DNA of 64,000 nt from Embleya scabrispora DSM 41855 (GTDB lineage Bacteria > Actinomycetota > Actinomycetes > Streptomycetales > Streptomycetaceae): positions 16,868 to 80,867 of the forward strand of contig NZ_KB889692.1 of assembly GCF_000372745.1 (NCBI RefSeq). The letters run 5' to 3'. The translations under genes were made by a program, and so were the position numbers. Positions 16,397 to 24,456 of the stretch are shown piece by piece. Numbering within the stretch: position 1 is the stretch's first letter; every line of letters begins with the position of its first letter. Under the pieces are notes generated by a model that saw only the letters and a program-made list of their open reading frames with translations, was not told where the DNA came from and did not search any database.

Positions 16397-19339
16397 GTGG
16401 CGAAGATCTACCCGTCGGCGGAGTTCGCGAGCGTACGCCTGGCCGAGTCCGGCGGGCCGGCCGCGTCCGGGGCGGCCACTGCGGACCGGGAGCGACTGCT
16501 TGCTTTGTTGTCCGAACTCGCCGCAGGCGAGGCGGTGTTTCTTCCCGCGGACCCGCCCCGGTCGGGCCGGGTGGCGTTCTGGACGTTCGGCGGCGAGCCG
16601 CCGGACCTCGGGATGGAACCCGAGGAACTCACCGTGGTGCGACCGCGCGGCTCGTCCGTGAGCCGGGCCCGGGTGGCCGCCGTGCTGCTGCCGGTGGAGC
16701 AGGCGTTGCCGCTGCTGACCCGCTGCCGGGCGCTCGGTGTGCACGGCGGCGGGCGGGTGTCGGCCGGAACCGCGTTCTGGGGTGCGGCGGCCCTGCACGG
16801 TCTGGACCTGCTGGCCCGGGGCCGGGTGCTGCCCGGGGTGTCACCGGAGGGCTTCGACGCGTGGCGGGTCGGCCCGCTGGACGCCGACGACCATGAGCGG
16901 CTGGGTGGCTTGGCCGCGGCCATGCCTCCCGAGGCCCGCGCGGTCGCGGTCCCGAGGCTTTCCCCACTTGCCCTCCCGCCGGCCGAGCCGTTGCTACGGG
17001 CCTTTCTGGATGCCGTGGCCGATTCCCTCACGCGACCTCCCGCCGCCCGCAAGGTGGCCGGCGGACCGGCGTTCGCGGTTCGAGCGCCGCAGTCCGTGCC
17101 CGGGCAGCGCGCCTGGGCGGCGGAGGTCGCCGCCGGCCGCGACGCCGGTCTGGCGGTGTCGCTGCGGCTGGAACTGGGTCGGGCGGACTCCTTCCGCGCC
17201 GTGGTCCAACTACGCAGCCTGAGCGATCCCACCGTGCTCGCCGACGCCGCGGACCTGTGGTCCGGCCGGGCCTTCGCCCCTGAACTGTTCGGCCCACGGG
17301 CTCAAGTGGACACATTGCTGACGCTGCGCCGGGCCGCGCGTGCCTGGCCCCCGGCCGCGCGGCTGCTGGAGACAGCCGCCCCGACCGGCCTGGAGCTGTC
17401 CGACGAGGAAGCCCGGGCGTTGCTGGGTGAGGCAGCCGAGAGCCTTGCCGCGGCCGGCGTCGCCGTGCACTGGCCCAAGGAGCTGGTCCGCGAGCTGACC
17501 GCCGCCGGGGTCCTGGAACCCGCCCGCCGCAAGGGGACGCGGTCCTCGGCCGAGTCCTTCCTGTCCCCCGGCGGGCTGTCGGAGTTCCGCTGGCGGGTCG
17601 CGCTCGGAGACCGGGAACTCACCGAGGAGGAGGTGGAACGGCTGGTCCAGGCGCACCGGCCGATCGTGCGGCTGCGCGACCAGTGGGTGGTCGTGGACCC
17701 GGAGTTGGTTCGCCGCCTGCGCCGGGCCGCGCAATCCGGGACACCGTCGCTGACCGCGATCGACGCGCTGGGCGCCGCGCTGACCGGCGGCGTCGAGGTG
17801 GACGGCGAACGGGTGGCGGTCACCGCGAGCGGTGCGCTGGAGGAGCTGCGGTCCCGGATCGCCGACCCCGAAGCCCGCGCCGCGCGCGAGCCTCAGGGAC
17901 CCCCGAAGGCTCTGCTCGCGACCCTGCGTGACTACCAACTGCGCGGCCTGAACTGGCTGCACCGGATGACCTCACTCGGCCTCGGCGGCTGCCTCGCCGA
18001 CGACATGGGCCTGGGCAAGACCGTCACCCTCATCGCACTCCACCTGCGCCGCCAGGAACGAAAGGCCACCGCCGGCCCGACCCTGGTGGTCTGTCCCGCC
18101 TCCCTGCTCGGCAACTGGGAGCGCGAGATCCGGCGCTTCGCACCGGCCACCCCGGTACGCCGCTTCCACGGCCCCGGCCGCGACCTGGACGGGCTCGGCA
18201 CGGGAGCCGAGGGCGGCTTCGTCCTGACCACCTACGGGACCATGCGCCGCGACGCCGAACGCCTGGCGAACCAGCCCTGGGGCCTGCTCGTCGCCGACGA
18301 GGCGCAGCACGTCAAGAACCCGTACGCGCACACCGCTCGGGCGCTGCGCGAGATCCCCTCGCGGGGTCGGGTCGCGCTGACCGGCACCCCGGTCGAGAAC
18401 AACCTGTCCGAGCTGTGGGCACTGCTCGACTGGACCACCCCCGGCTTGCTCGGCACGCTCACCTCCTTCCGCGAGCGCTACGCCAGGGCCGTCGAGGGCG
18501 ACCGCGACGAGCAGGCCGCCAGGCGGTTGGCCGCGCTCGTTCGCCCCTTCCTGCTGCGCCGGCGCAAAGCCGACCCCGGCATCGCGCCCGAACTACCACC
18601 CAAGACCGAGACCGATCGGCCGGTGTCGCTGACGAAGGAACAGGTCTCGCTGTACGAGGCAGTGGTACGCGAACTCATGGCCGAGATCGAGGGGAAACAG
18701 GGCATCACCCGACGTGGTCTGGTGCTGAAACTGCTCACCGGTCTCAAGCAGGTCTGCAACCATCCCGCGCAGTTCCTGAAGGAACCGGCCGGCGCGAAGC
18801 TGCCGGGCCGCTCCGGGAAACTGGAACTCCTGGACGAACTCCTGGACACCGTCCTGGCGGAGCAGGGATCTGCCCTGGTTTTCACCCAGTACGTGGCCAT
18901 GGGCCGGCTGATCGAGCGGCACTTGGCGGATCGCGGTGTGGACACCCTCTTCCTGCACGGAGGCACCACGGTCAAGCGCCGTGAGGAGATGGTCGACGCC
19001 TTTCAGCGCGGCGAGCAAAGGGTGTTCCTGCTGTCCCTCAAAGCCGCCGGGACCGGCCTGAACCTGACTCGGGCCGGACACGTCATCCACTACGACCGCT
19101 GGTGGAACCCGGCGGTGGAGGACCAAGCCACCGACCGTGCCTATCGGATCGGACAAACCCAGCCGGTACAGGTGCACAAACTGATCGCCGAGGGGACCGT
19201 GGAGGACCGGGTCGCGGAGATGTTGCGGCACAAGCGCGAACTGGCCGACTCGGTGCTGGATTCGGGCGAGGCGGCCTTCAGCGAACTCGGCGACGACGAA
19301 CTGGCCGAACTGGTCGCGCTGCGAAGGACGGGACGATGA
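16397..19339 (+). CDS. SNF2-family DEAD/H helicase-like ATPase
   Basis: 980 aa from the GTG at 16397 (a GTG at 16394 is equally readable), with GGAGTGGG just upstream. The N-terminal half is a variable region found in bacterial SNF2 proteins. The C-terminal half holds the SNF2 core: LRDYQLRGLNWLHRM, DDMGLGKTVT (Walker A), DEAQHVKN (motif II), GTPVENNLSELWALLDWTTPG, QVCNHPAQFL and the RIGQTQPVQVHKL motif VI region. Bacterial members are linked to RNA polymerase recycling or DNA remodelling. The stop overlaps the SWIM gene start (ATGA), the standard SNF2-SWIM pair. Confidence 0.92.
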   Translation: MAKIYPSAEFASVRLAESGGPAASGAATADRERLLALLSELAAGEAVFLPADPPRSGRVAFWTFGGEPPDLGMEPEELTVVRPRGSSVSRARVAAVLLPVEQALPLLTRCRALGVHGGGRVSAGTAFWGAAALHGLDLLARGRVLPGVSPEGFDAWRVGPLDADDHERLGGLAAAMPPEARAVAVPRLSPLALPPAEPLLRAFLDAVADSLTRPPAARKVAGGPAFAVRAPQSVPGQRAWAAEVAAGRDAGLAVSLRLELGRADSFRAVVQLRSLSDPTVLADAADLWSGRAFAPELFGPRAQVDTLLTLRRAARAWPPAARLLETAAPTGLELSDEEARALLGEAAESLAAAGVAVHWPKELVRELTAAGVLEPARRKGTRSSAESFLSPGGLSEFRWRVALGDRELTEEEVERLVQAHRPIVRLRDQWVVVDPELVRRLRRAAQSGTPSLTAIDALGAALTGGVEVDGERVAVTASGALEELRSRIADPEARAAREPQGPPKALLATLRDYQLRGLNWLHRMTSLGLGGCLADDMGLGKTVTLIALHLRRQERKATAGPTLVVCPASLLGNWEREIRRFAPATPVRRFHGPGRDLDGLGTGAEGGFVLTTYGTMRRDAERLANQPWGLLVADEAQHVKNPYAHTARALREIPSRGRVALTGTPVENNLSELWALLDWTTPGLLGTLTSFRERYARAVEGDRDEQAARRLAALVRPFLLRRRKADPGIAPELPPKTETDRPVSLTKEQVSLYEAVVRELMAEIEGKQGITRRGLVLKLLTGLKQVCNHPAQFLKEPAGAKLPGRSGKLELLDELLDTVLAEQGSALVFTQYVAMGRLIERHLADRGVDTLFLHGGTTVKRREEMVDAFQRGEQRVFLLSLKAAGTGLNLTRAGHVIHYDRWWNPAVEDQATDRAYRIGQTQPVQVHKLIAEGTVEDRVAEMLRHKRELADSVLDSGEAAFSELGDDELAELVALRRTGR

Positions 19340-20640
19340 CCAGGCGTACCGGGTCGGACCAGGAAGCCGTCCGCACCTTCGAGGCGTTCCCGCCCGCCAA
19401 GGGCAGTCGGGCGCCGTTCGCCGAGTCCTGGTGGGGCCGCGAATGGCTGCGCGCCCTGGAGGAGTCCTCCCTGGACTCCGGGCGCCTCCAGCGCGGCCGG
19501 ACCTACGCGCGCGGCGGCGCGGTGGACCGGGTCACCATCACCCGCGGCATGGCCGCCGCCCCGGTGCACGGTAGCCGCCGCACCCCGTACCGCTCCACGG
19601 TTCGGGTCGAGCAGCTGACGGACCGGCAGTGGGACCGACTGCTCGACATGATCGCCGAGCGGGCCGCCAACATCGCCGCTCTCCTCGACGGCGAGATGCC
19701 CGCCGGACTCGCCGACGACGCCGCGGCCGCCGGCGTCCCGCTGCTGCCCGGTCCCCGCGACCTCGACCCCGAGTGCAGTTGCCCCGACTGGGGTTACCCC
19801 TGCAAACACGCCGCCGCCCTGTGCTATCAGGTCGCCCGACTGCTGGACCGCGACCCCTTCGTGCTGTTGCTCCTGCGGGGGCGCGGCGAGCGGGAGCTGA
19901 TGGACGAGCTCGGCCGTCGCAACACCGCTCGCGCGGCGGCCGAAGCTGCGGCCGACGCCGTAAGCCCGGGCCGGGCCATACCCCCGGCCCGGGCCGCCGA
20001 TCCGGCCGGACTCGCTTTCGCCTCCCGCACCGAACTGCCGCCCCTGCCGCCGCCGCCGTTGCCCGATCGGCCCGGTCGAGGCCCCACACTGGTGGACTCG
20101 GCGGTCCCGGAGCCCGGTGTGGACCCCGCCGCGCTCGAACTGCTCGCCGCCGACGCCGCGACGCGTGCCCGTCACCTGCTGGCCGCAGCCCTCGGCGAGC
20201 GGCACGCGGACAGCATCCCGCCTCTCCCGCTCACCGAATGGCAGGATGCCGTCCGCTTCGCGGCAGCCCACCCAACGCCGGAGGTCCTCGCTCGGATCTG
20301 CTCGAACTGCGGCTGTACACCCGGCGAACTCGCCGCCGCCACCCACGCGTGGCGGCACGGGGGCGCGGCATCCCTGGACGTCCTGGAGAACGACTGGACG
20401 CCACCCGTTGCCCGCCTGGAGCGCGACCGTGAGGCGCTGCGGGCGGACTGGCCCGACGGCAAGCCACCCCGACTCCGCTCCTGGCGCAACCGCTGGACCG
20501 TCGAGGGCCGAGCAGCCCAACTACGCCTGGGTCGGGACGGCCTGTGGTACCCGTACACCAAGGACGGAACCACCTGGTGTCCCGCCGGCCCACCCGACGC
20601 CGACCCCGCCATCGTCCTGAGCGCCCTCCTCGACCCCTGA
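19336..20640 (+). CDS. SWIM zinc-finger protein
   Basis: 434 aa from the ATG overlapping the SNF2 stop by 4 nt. The zinc finger CxCx6CxH is visible as CSCPDWGYPCKH, near residue 150, preceded by the family-typical FAESWWGREWLRALE and GRTYARGGAVDRVTI segments. SWIM domains bind nucleic acid or proteins. Translational coupling to the SNF2 ATPase suggests a joint complex, as in many actinobacteria. The C-terminal third is Pro/Ala-rich then helical with no recognised domain. Confidence 0.9.
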   Translation: MTRRTGSDQEAVRTFEAFPPAKGSRAPFAESWWGREWLRALEESSLDSGRLQRGRTYARGGAVDRVTITRGMAAAPVHGSRRTPYRSTVRVEQLTDRQWDRLLDMIAERAANIAALLDGEMPAGLADDAAAAGVPLLPGPRDLDPECSCPDWGYPCKHAAALCYQVARLLDRDPFVLLLLRGRGERELMDELGRRNTARAAAEAAADAVSPGRAIPPARAADPAGLAFASRTELPPLPPPPLPDRPGRGPTLVDSAVPEPGVDPAALELLAADAATRARHLLAAALGERHADSIPPLPLTEWQDAVRFAAAHPTPEVLARICSNCGCTPGELAAATHAWRHGGAASLDVLENDWTPPVARLERDREALRADWPDGKPPRLRSWRNRWTVEGRAAQLRLGRDGLWYPYTKDGTTWCPAGPPDADPAIVLSALLDP

Positions 20641-20691
20641 CGGCCTGGTCCCGGCGTCGATCGAGCATTTGGCCGCACCAGGAAAGCCGAG

Positions 20692-20904
20692 GTGCTTAAT
20701 TCCGTCAACGACGACCGCGAAGAGGTTGTCATCACCCGAGCCGGACACGACCCGGTCGTCATCGTCTCCCTTGAGGACTACGAGTCCCTGAAGAAGGCGG
20801 CCTACCTGTTGCGAAGCCCGGCGAACGCCCGGCGTCTGCTCGCGTCCATCGACGAGTTGGAAAACGGCGGCGGCACCGTGCGTGAGCTGACGCCCGACGA
20901 ATGA
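20692..20904 (+). CDS. yefM: YefM/Phd-type antitoxin, apparently shortened at the N-terminus
   Basis: 70 aa from the GTG at 20692, with AGGAAAG upstream. The sequence matches Streptomyces YefM antitoxins from VLNSVNDDREEVVITRAGHDPVVIVSLEDYESL through the helical LLRSPANARRLLASIDE toxin-binding part. The usual first 10-15 residues, which begin the DNA-binding fold, are absent. The in-frame sequence upstream (AFGRTRKAE) still looks weakly like the missing SRARYAE segment but has no start codon. The antitoxin should still bind the toxin; its autorepressor function may be weakened. YoeB follows 10 nt downstream. Confidence 0.82.
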   Translation: MLNSVNDDREEVVITRAGHDPVVIVSLEDYESLKKAAYLLRSPANARRLLASIDELENGGGTVRELTPDE

Positions 20905-20914
20905 GGGCCGGCGC

Positions 20915-21175
20915 ATGAAGATCACGTTCTCCTCCCGCGCCTGGGAGGACTACCTGTGGTGGCGGCTTCAGGACCACAGGACCCTGAAGCGCATCAATAA
21001 ACTTATTACGGACATCTACCGGAATGGCAATGAGGGGATCGGCAAACCGGAACCGCTCAAGCACGGATTCCAGGGTTATTGGTCGCGCCGCATCAACGAC
21101 GAGCACCGACTGATCTACAAGGCCACCGAGGACACCGTCCTGATCGCACAGTGCCGCTACAACTATGAGAACTGA
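20915..21175 (+). CDS. yoeB: YoeB-type mRNA interferase toxin with altered catalytic residue
   Basis: 86 aa, normal family length, closely matching YoeB throughout (WEDYLWW, GIGKPEPLKH, YWSRRINDEHRLIY). YoeB cleaves mRNA at the ribosomal A site. Known catalytic residues of E. coli YoeB are Glu46, Arg65 and His83. Here Glu46 and Arg65 are present, but position 83 is Asn (CRYNYEN instead of CRYHY). It sits directly downstream of its antitoxin, and its stop is 140 bp from the left border of the tRNA-Pro element. Confidence 0.92.
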   Translation: MKITFSSRAWEDYLWWRLQDHRTLKRINKLITDIYRNGNEGIGKPEPLKHGFQGYWSRRINDEHRLIYKATEDTVLIAQCRYNYEN

Positions 21176-21273
21176 CGCGACCCGACCGGCCCGAGAGCCG
21201 GCCCGGTCGGCGGCCCGTTGATGAATGCCGCCGGCGACCAGCGTGCACCGTATTTTCGTGTAGCCAACGCACC

Positions 21274-21307
21274 AGAGGCCCTACCGGATTTCTCCGATAG
21301 GGCCTCT
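21274..21307 (-). terminator. Hairpin downstream of the displaced tRNA-Pro 3' end
   Basis: Inverted repeat AGAGGCCCTACCGGA / TCCGATAGGGCCTCT with one mismatch. A related hairpin follows the intact tRNA at 28446-28479. Both lie just 3' of the tRNA sequence in its direction of transcription, so this was probably the original tRNA-Pro terminator before insertion. Confidence 0.65.
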
Positions 21308-21315
21308 GACCTGCT

Positions 21316-21359
21316 GGTCGGGGTGGCGGGATTTGAACCCACGGCCTCTTCGTCCCGAA
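21316..21359 (-). repeat. Left attachment site: 3' end of tRNA-Pro (44-bp direct repeat)
   Basis: 44 bp identical to 28486-28529. It corresponds to the tRNA-Pro 3' half from the anticodon arm through the T arm and acceptor strand. The 5' half is absent, so this copy is not a tRNA gene. Unlike the intact copy, CCA is encoded directly after the discriminator base here. Confidence 0.9.
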
Positions 21360-21721
21360 TTCAAGGCAGGGTGGTTGCTGGAGTCATATGCGTAGGTCAG
21401 AGGTGGTGCCAGGTTCATTGACGGTCACTGCTGGCGGGCCTGGTTGCTGTACTTTGCTGCTGTACAGCAGGGCCCGCGTCGGCACTGCTACGAGGCAGGC
21501 TCTTGCGGCTGCACGCATCGTCCCGGCCGTGTTGCTTCCTCTCCGACCGCCGCTCGTGGCGATGTCCAACCCTTGCTGGGTTGGGGTCTCCGAGCGTGGA
21601 CTGGATCCGAGGTCCGGGGCGGCTGGATTGTGGGTGCTCTGGGTATCTTCACTGGTCAGCGGTGCCGGCTATGAGAATGAAGTACCGTCGGTGGTTCGGT
21701 GGGACGGATAGGAGGAGCGCG
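21360..21721. other. Left inner end of the element, no supported gene
   Basis: About 360 bp. It contains the inner 24-bp repeat (21442-21465) and, at its end, the ribosome-binding site GGAGGAG of the DUF433 gene. Open frames show no family features. Confidence 0.5.
21442..21465 (+). repeat. Left inner repeat, possible integrase arm site
   Basis: A 24-bp sequence found again, with one mismatch and in the same orientation, at 28414-28437. It is internally repetitive (TTGCTGTAC followed by TTGCTGCTGTAC). Placement about 80 bp inside the attachment core suggests an arm-type recombinase binding site. Confidence 0.6.
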
Positions 21722-22360
21722 GTGTCGTATGAGTCCAAGCTCGCTGCGGCCCTGTCCGGTGCCACGCTGCGGCAGTTGTCCCACTGGCGGCACGCTTCGG
21801 GTACGAAGGGTGCGCTTTTGGTACCGGAGATCTCTGACTCGCGCCCGATTCTGTACTCCTTCCGTGACGTTGTGGCGCTGCGGGCCTGCGTGAAGCTCCG
21901 CAAGGAGACGTCGCTGCAGAAGATCCGCAGGGCGGTGGACACGCTCCGCGGTGACCTGGGGGAACGCGAGCATCTGTCGTCTTACGCGCTGGTCGCCGAC
22001 GCGGACACGATCTACCTCGTGGAACAGGAACAGGCAGTTGACCTGATCCGGGGCGGGAACTTGGTCATCCACCAGTTGGTGGATGTGCTCGCGCCTTTCT
22101 ACAAGGACGGCCGGCACATTCCGGATCTGCTGAGACCGCGCGACCACGTTGCGGTAGACGCCGCGGTGCGTGGTGGCGAGCCAGTCATCGACGGCACGCG
22201 CATTCCGGCGGCGGAGGTAGCTGCTCTGGTGCGGGACGGTGTGCCTGCGGACCGGATCGGTGATTTCTACCCGGGCGTCACTGCCGCAGCTGCGCGCGAT
22301 GCAGTTGACTTCAGTGACTACGTAGACAGCTACGACGGCTTCAGGCAGGTCGGGGCTTGA
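21722..22360 (+). CDS. DUF433-domain protein, probable antitoxin
   Basis: 212 aa from the GTG at 21722 with GGAGGAG upstream. The N-terminus has a MerR-like winged-helix flavour (LSGATLRQLSHWRHASG... YSFRDVVALRACVKLR). The C-terminal 75 residues form a DUF433 domain (VDAAVRGGEPVIDGTRIPAAEVAALVRDGVPADRIGDFYPGV). DUF433 proteins commonly pair with PIN-like DUF5615 proteins in toxin-antitoxin-like loci. The stop overlaps the TTG of such a gene by 4 nt, so the two products are coupled. Confidence 0.85.
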   Translation: MSYESKLAAALSGATLRQLSHWRHASGTKGALLVPEISDSRPILYSFRDVVALRACVKLRKETSLQKIRRAVDTLRGDLGEREHLSSYALVADADTIYLVEQEQAVDLIRGGNLVIHQLVDVLAPFYKDGRHIPDLLRPRDHVAVDAAVRGGEPVIDGTRIPAAEVAALVRDGVPADRIGDFYPGVTAAAARDAVDFSDYVDSYDGFRQVGA

Positions 22361-22806
22361 AGCTGCTGCTGGATGAGAACGTCCCCAGGCCCATGGCCGA
22401 GATCGTGCGCATCCTGCTGGCAGCGCACCAGGTTGTACACGTCCACGAGTTGGACGGTTGGGTCGGCACGAAGGACATCGAGCTGTATGCGAAGGCCAAG
22501 GCAGCGGGGTTCCACGCGATCATCACCAATGATGTGAAGCAGTTGAGCCGCGCCCTGGAGGTGGCGGCGATCGCGGAGTCGGGGCTTCACCGAATCCAGT
22601 ACCGCCAGAACAACAAGCACGGCGGCTTGGTCGGTCTCGGGACCGCGATAGCCACTGTGTGTGCGGCGCTGCCGCACGCGATCGCCGAGCTTGAAACTGC
22701 AGATGGGCAGCGCCTGGTGTCGTTGACGGCTGTTGATCCCTCGCGCCACAATCGCCTCCAGGTCACCGATCCGAATGCGTCGCCCCCGAAGCATTGGCCC
22801 GCCTGA
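22357..22806 (+). CDS. DUF5615/Mut7-C PIN-like protein, probable toxin
   Basis: 149 aa, TTG start within the upstream stop. It begins KLLLDENVPRPMAEIVR with the PIN-type acidic residue in LLDEN, then the ELDGWVGTKDIELYAKAKAAGFHAIITND segment with a conserved D(x)E and ITND, as in PIN-like nucleases of the VapC superfamily. The coupling to a DUF433 gene supports a toxin role. Cleavage target and activity are unknown. Confidence 0.85.
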   Translation: MKLLLDENVPRPMAEIVRILLAAHQVVHVHELDGWVGTKDIELYAKAKAAGFHAIITNDVKQLSRALEVAAIAESGLHRIQYRQNNKHGGLVGLGTAIATVCAALPHAIAELETADGQRLVSLTAVDPSRHNRLQVTDPNASPPKHWPA

Positions 22807-23069
22807 CGGACTCTGTTGGGGGAGTCGGTGCCAATCTGACAACGTAGGTACGCGTCGCATGCCAGAATCCGTGCGTGCAGGAAGGGCGACGGCGTCGTCG
22901 TGAGGCTCCTGTCGCTCGTGGCTGCGCGGCCTGGGGCGGAAGGGAAGTGCGGCTCGGTTTGGCGGCGCGCGTACACCGTGACCAGATCCCGTTTGTCGCA
23001 ATGCCGCAGCCTTGATGAGTGGGTGTCGCCGAGACCGGCAAACATGAGCCGAGCCGTCGAACTGCCCTG

Positions 23070-23480
23070 TACGGCGCCTAAGTTGATCCTGGTCCTTGGC
23101 CTGCGCAAGGGCGAAGTGCTCGGCTCGCGCTGGTCGGACGTCATGCTGGATCGAGGCGTGGTCCTCATCGAGCAGCAACTCCAGCGGGTGCGCCGCCGAC
23201 TCCTGCAATCCCAGGTCCAGACGGACGCCTCGGAATCGGTCCTCCCGCTGCCGGACATGTGCCGCACAGTCCTGGTGCTGCGTCAGAAGAGCCGCGACGC
23301 CCATACGCTCGCTGCTCGCGAGCTGTGGACCGAGTCCGACCTCGGCTTCACCACGAAGTGCGGAACGCCCATCGAACCGCGCAACTTCAACCGACGCTTC
23401 AAGTTCCGCTGCGAGTAGGCCGGCGTATGGCTCATCCGCGTCCACGACACCCGCAAGACCTGCGGCACCCTCCTCAACCT
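23070..23480 (+). pseudogene. Tyrosine integrase remnant
   Basis: The frame reads ILVLGLRKGEVLGSRWSDV, the box I region with the catalytic Arg of phage integrases, then GTPIEPRNFNRRF. An in-frame TAG at 23416-23418 falls where relatives have RCERAGV. Past the stop the same frame continues AGVWLIRVHDTRKTCGTLL, which holds the HxxR box. Homology then ends, so the final His/Trp box and the catalytic Tyr are missing. The N-terminal arm-binding and core-binding domains are also gone. This is presumably the integrase that inserted the element. Confidence 0.85.
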
Positions 23481-23516
23481 CCGAGGCCCGATCGCGCTTT
23501 CCCGCTCGGGCCTCGG
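23481..23516. terminator. Hairpin between integrase remnant and minus-strand operon
   Basis: Perfect 11-bp inverted repeat CCGAGGCCCGA / TCGGGCCTCGG with a 14-nt loop. It is 50 bp past the stop of the minus-strand operon and could terminate it. It may act in both directions. Confidence 0.65.
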
Positions 23517-23565
23517 ACCTGGACATAAGGGGGAAGCTCAAGCGGCTATCGCCGAGACGTTGATT

Positions 23566-24456
23566 TCACACCTGTTCCTCTGCGGCTTTGAAGAGTTCTT
23601 GGGCACGTTCCTCGTCGCCGTACACATGGACGGCCCTCGCAAGGATGGTCAGGAACTCCGTTCGGCCATCTTCTGAAAGGCCAACCACAAAGTCGTGCAG
23701 TAATTGGGCAACTACTACCCAACGAGCATGTGGCTGCCACTGCTGTACTTCTCGTACCAGATTCGTCAGGTCGGTCGCGGCAGGGAGCCCGCCGAGCCGC
23801 GGCCAATGCTCTGCAGAGCGTTCGAGCAGCGTGTAGAGGCGCGCGGAGGCCGGGTTGGCAAGGATCTCGCTGTTGAGGAATTCCGCGCGAGCTCGAACCT
23901 GTCTGCGGGCCAGTGCATCAAGTTCGTACTCCCGGCGAAGCCTGTCCTCCTCACGCGCGTACTCGTGACGCCTTTGGGACTCTTCACGTGCCCGCTGCAG
24001 GCGTAGCTGGGTTTCTTCACGTTCGTGTTCTTGGCGTTGCCGTGTCTCCTCGCGCGCGCACCCCTGGCGGATTCGCTCCGCCAAGAGTGCCGCTTCCTTC
24101 GTTGACTCGTCGACGAGGAGCTGGATGCGGCTCTCCAGCACCTCTATGCCGTTCTGGCGGATAGGAAGTGCGGCCTGCAATGCTGCTGTGACGTCGTGAT
24201 TGGCAGCGTCCGGGCGTAGTACGTCACAAGTGATTGCTGCGTCGTCCACAACCTCCCGGACGAGACGGGCTGCTGCGTGTGGGTCGGCTGTGGTGGCATC
24301 GCATATGTGCCGCCATGTCACTTCTACCTGAACGGTGAACCGTAGTGTCGGGTCGCTGCTGGCCGGTCGGTCGGTGAACGCGAAGGTCCACGAGACCGGC
24401 TGGGGGGACTCCTCAACCGAGGCCGAGCGGCGTACCCAGGGCATGAATTGCCTCAC
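23566..24456 (-). CDS. SPFH-like/coiled-coil protein (third gene of island operon)
   Basis: 296 aa, GTG start overlapping the stop of the 946-aa gene by 4 nt. Residues about 20-115 resemble SPFH/band-7 domains (LRFTVQVEVTWRHICDATTADPHAAARLVREVVDDAAI, ending IRQNGIEVLESRIQLLV). Residues 120-200 are a highly charged coiled coil of repeating REE/RRE units, and the last 90 are helical (LYTLLERSAEHWP... FLTILARAVHVYGDEERAQELF). There is no transmembrane helix. SPFH proteins oligomerise and often associate with membranes, so a scaffolding role is a reasonable inference. One TTA codon is present (23701-23703). Confidence 0.7.
   Translation of the reverse strand: MRQFMPWVRRSASVEESPQPVSWTFAFTDRPASSDPTLRFTVQVEVTWRHICDATTADPHAAARLVREVVDDAAITCDVLRPDAANHDVTAALQAALPIRQNGIEVLESRIQLLVDESTKEAALLAERIRQGCAREETRQRQEHEREETQLRLQRAREESQRRHEYAREEDRLRREYELDALARRQVRARAEFLNSEILANPASARLYTLLERSAEHWPRLGGLPAATDLTNLVREVQQWQPHARWVVVAQLLHDFVVGLSEDGRTEFLTILARAVHVYGDEERAQELFKAAEEQV

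Noticed and set aside
21316..21359. Second tRNA-Pro gene
   Set aside because: Only the 3' half is present; no D arm or 5' acceptor strand.
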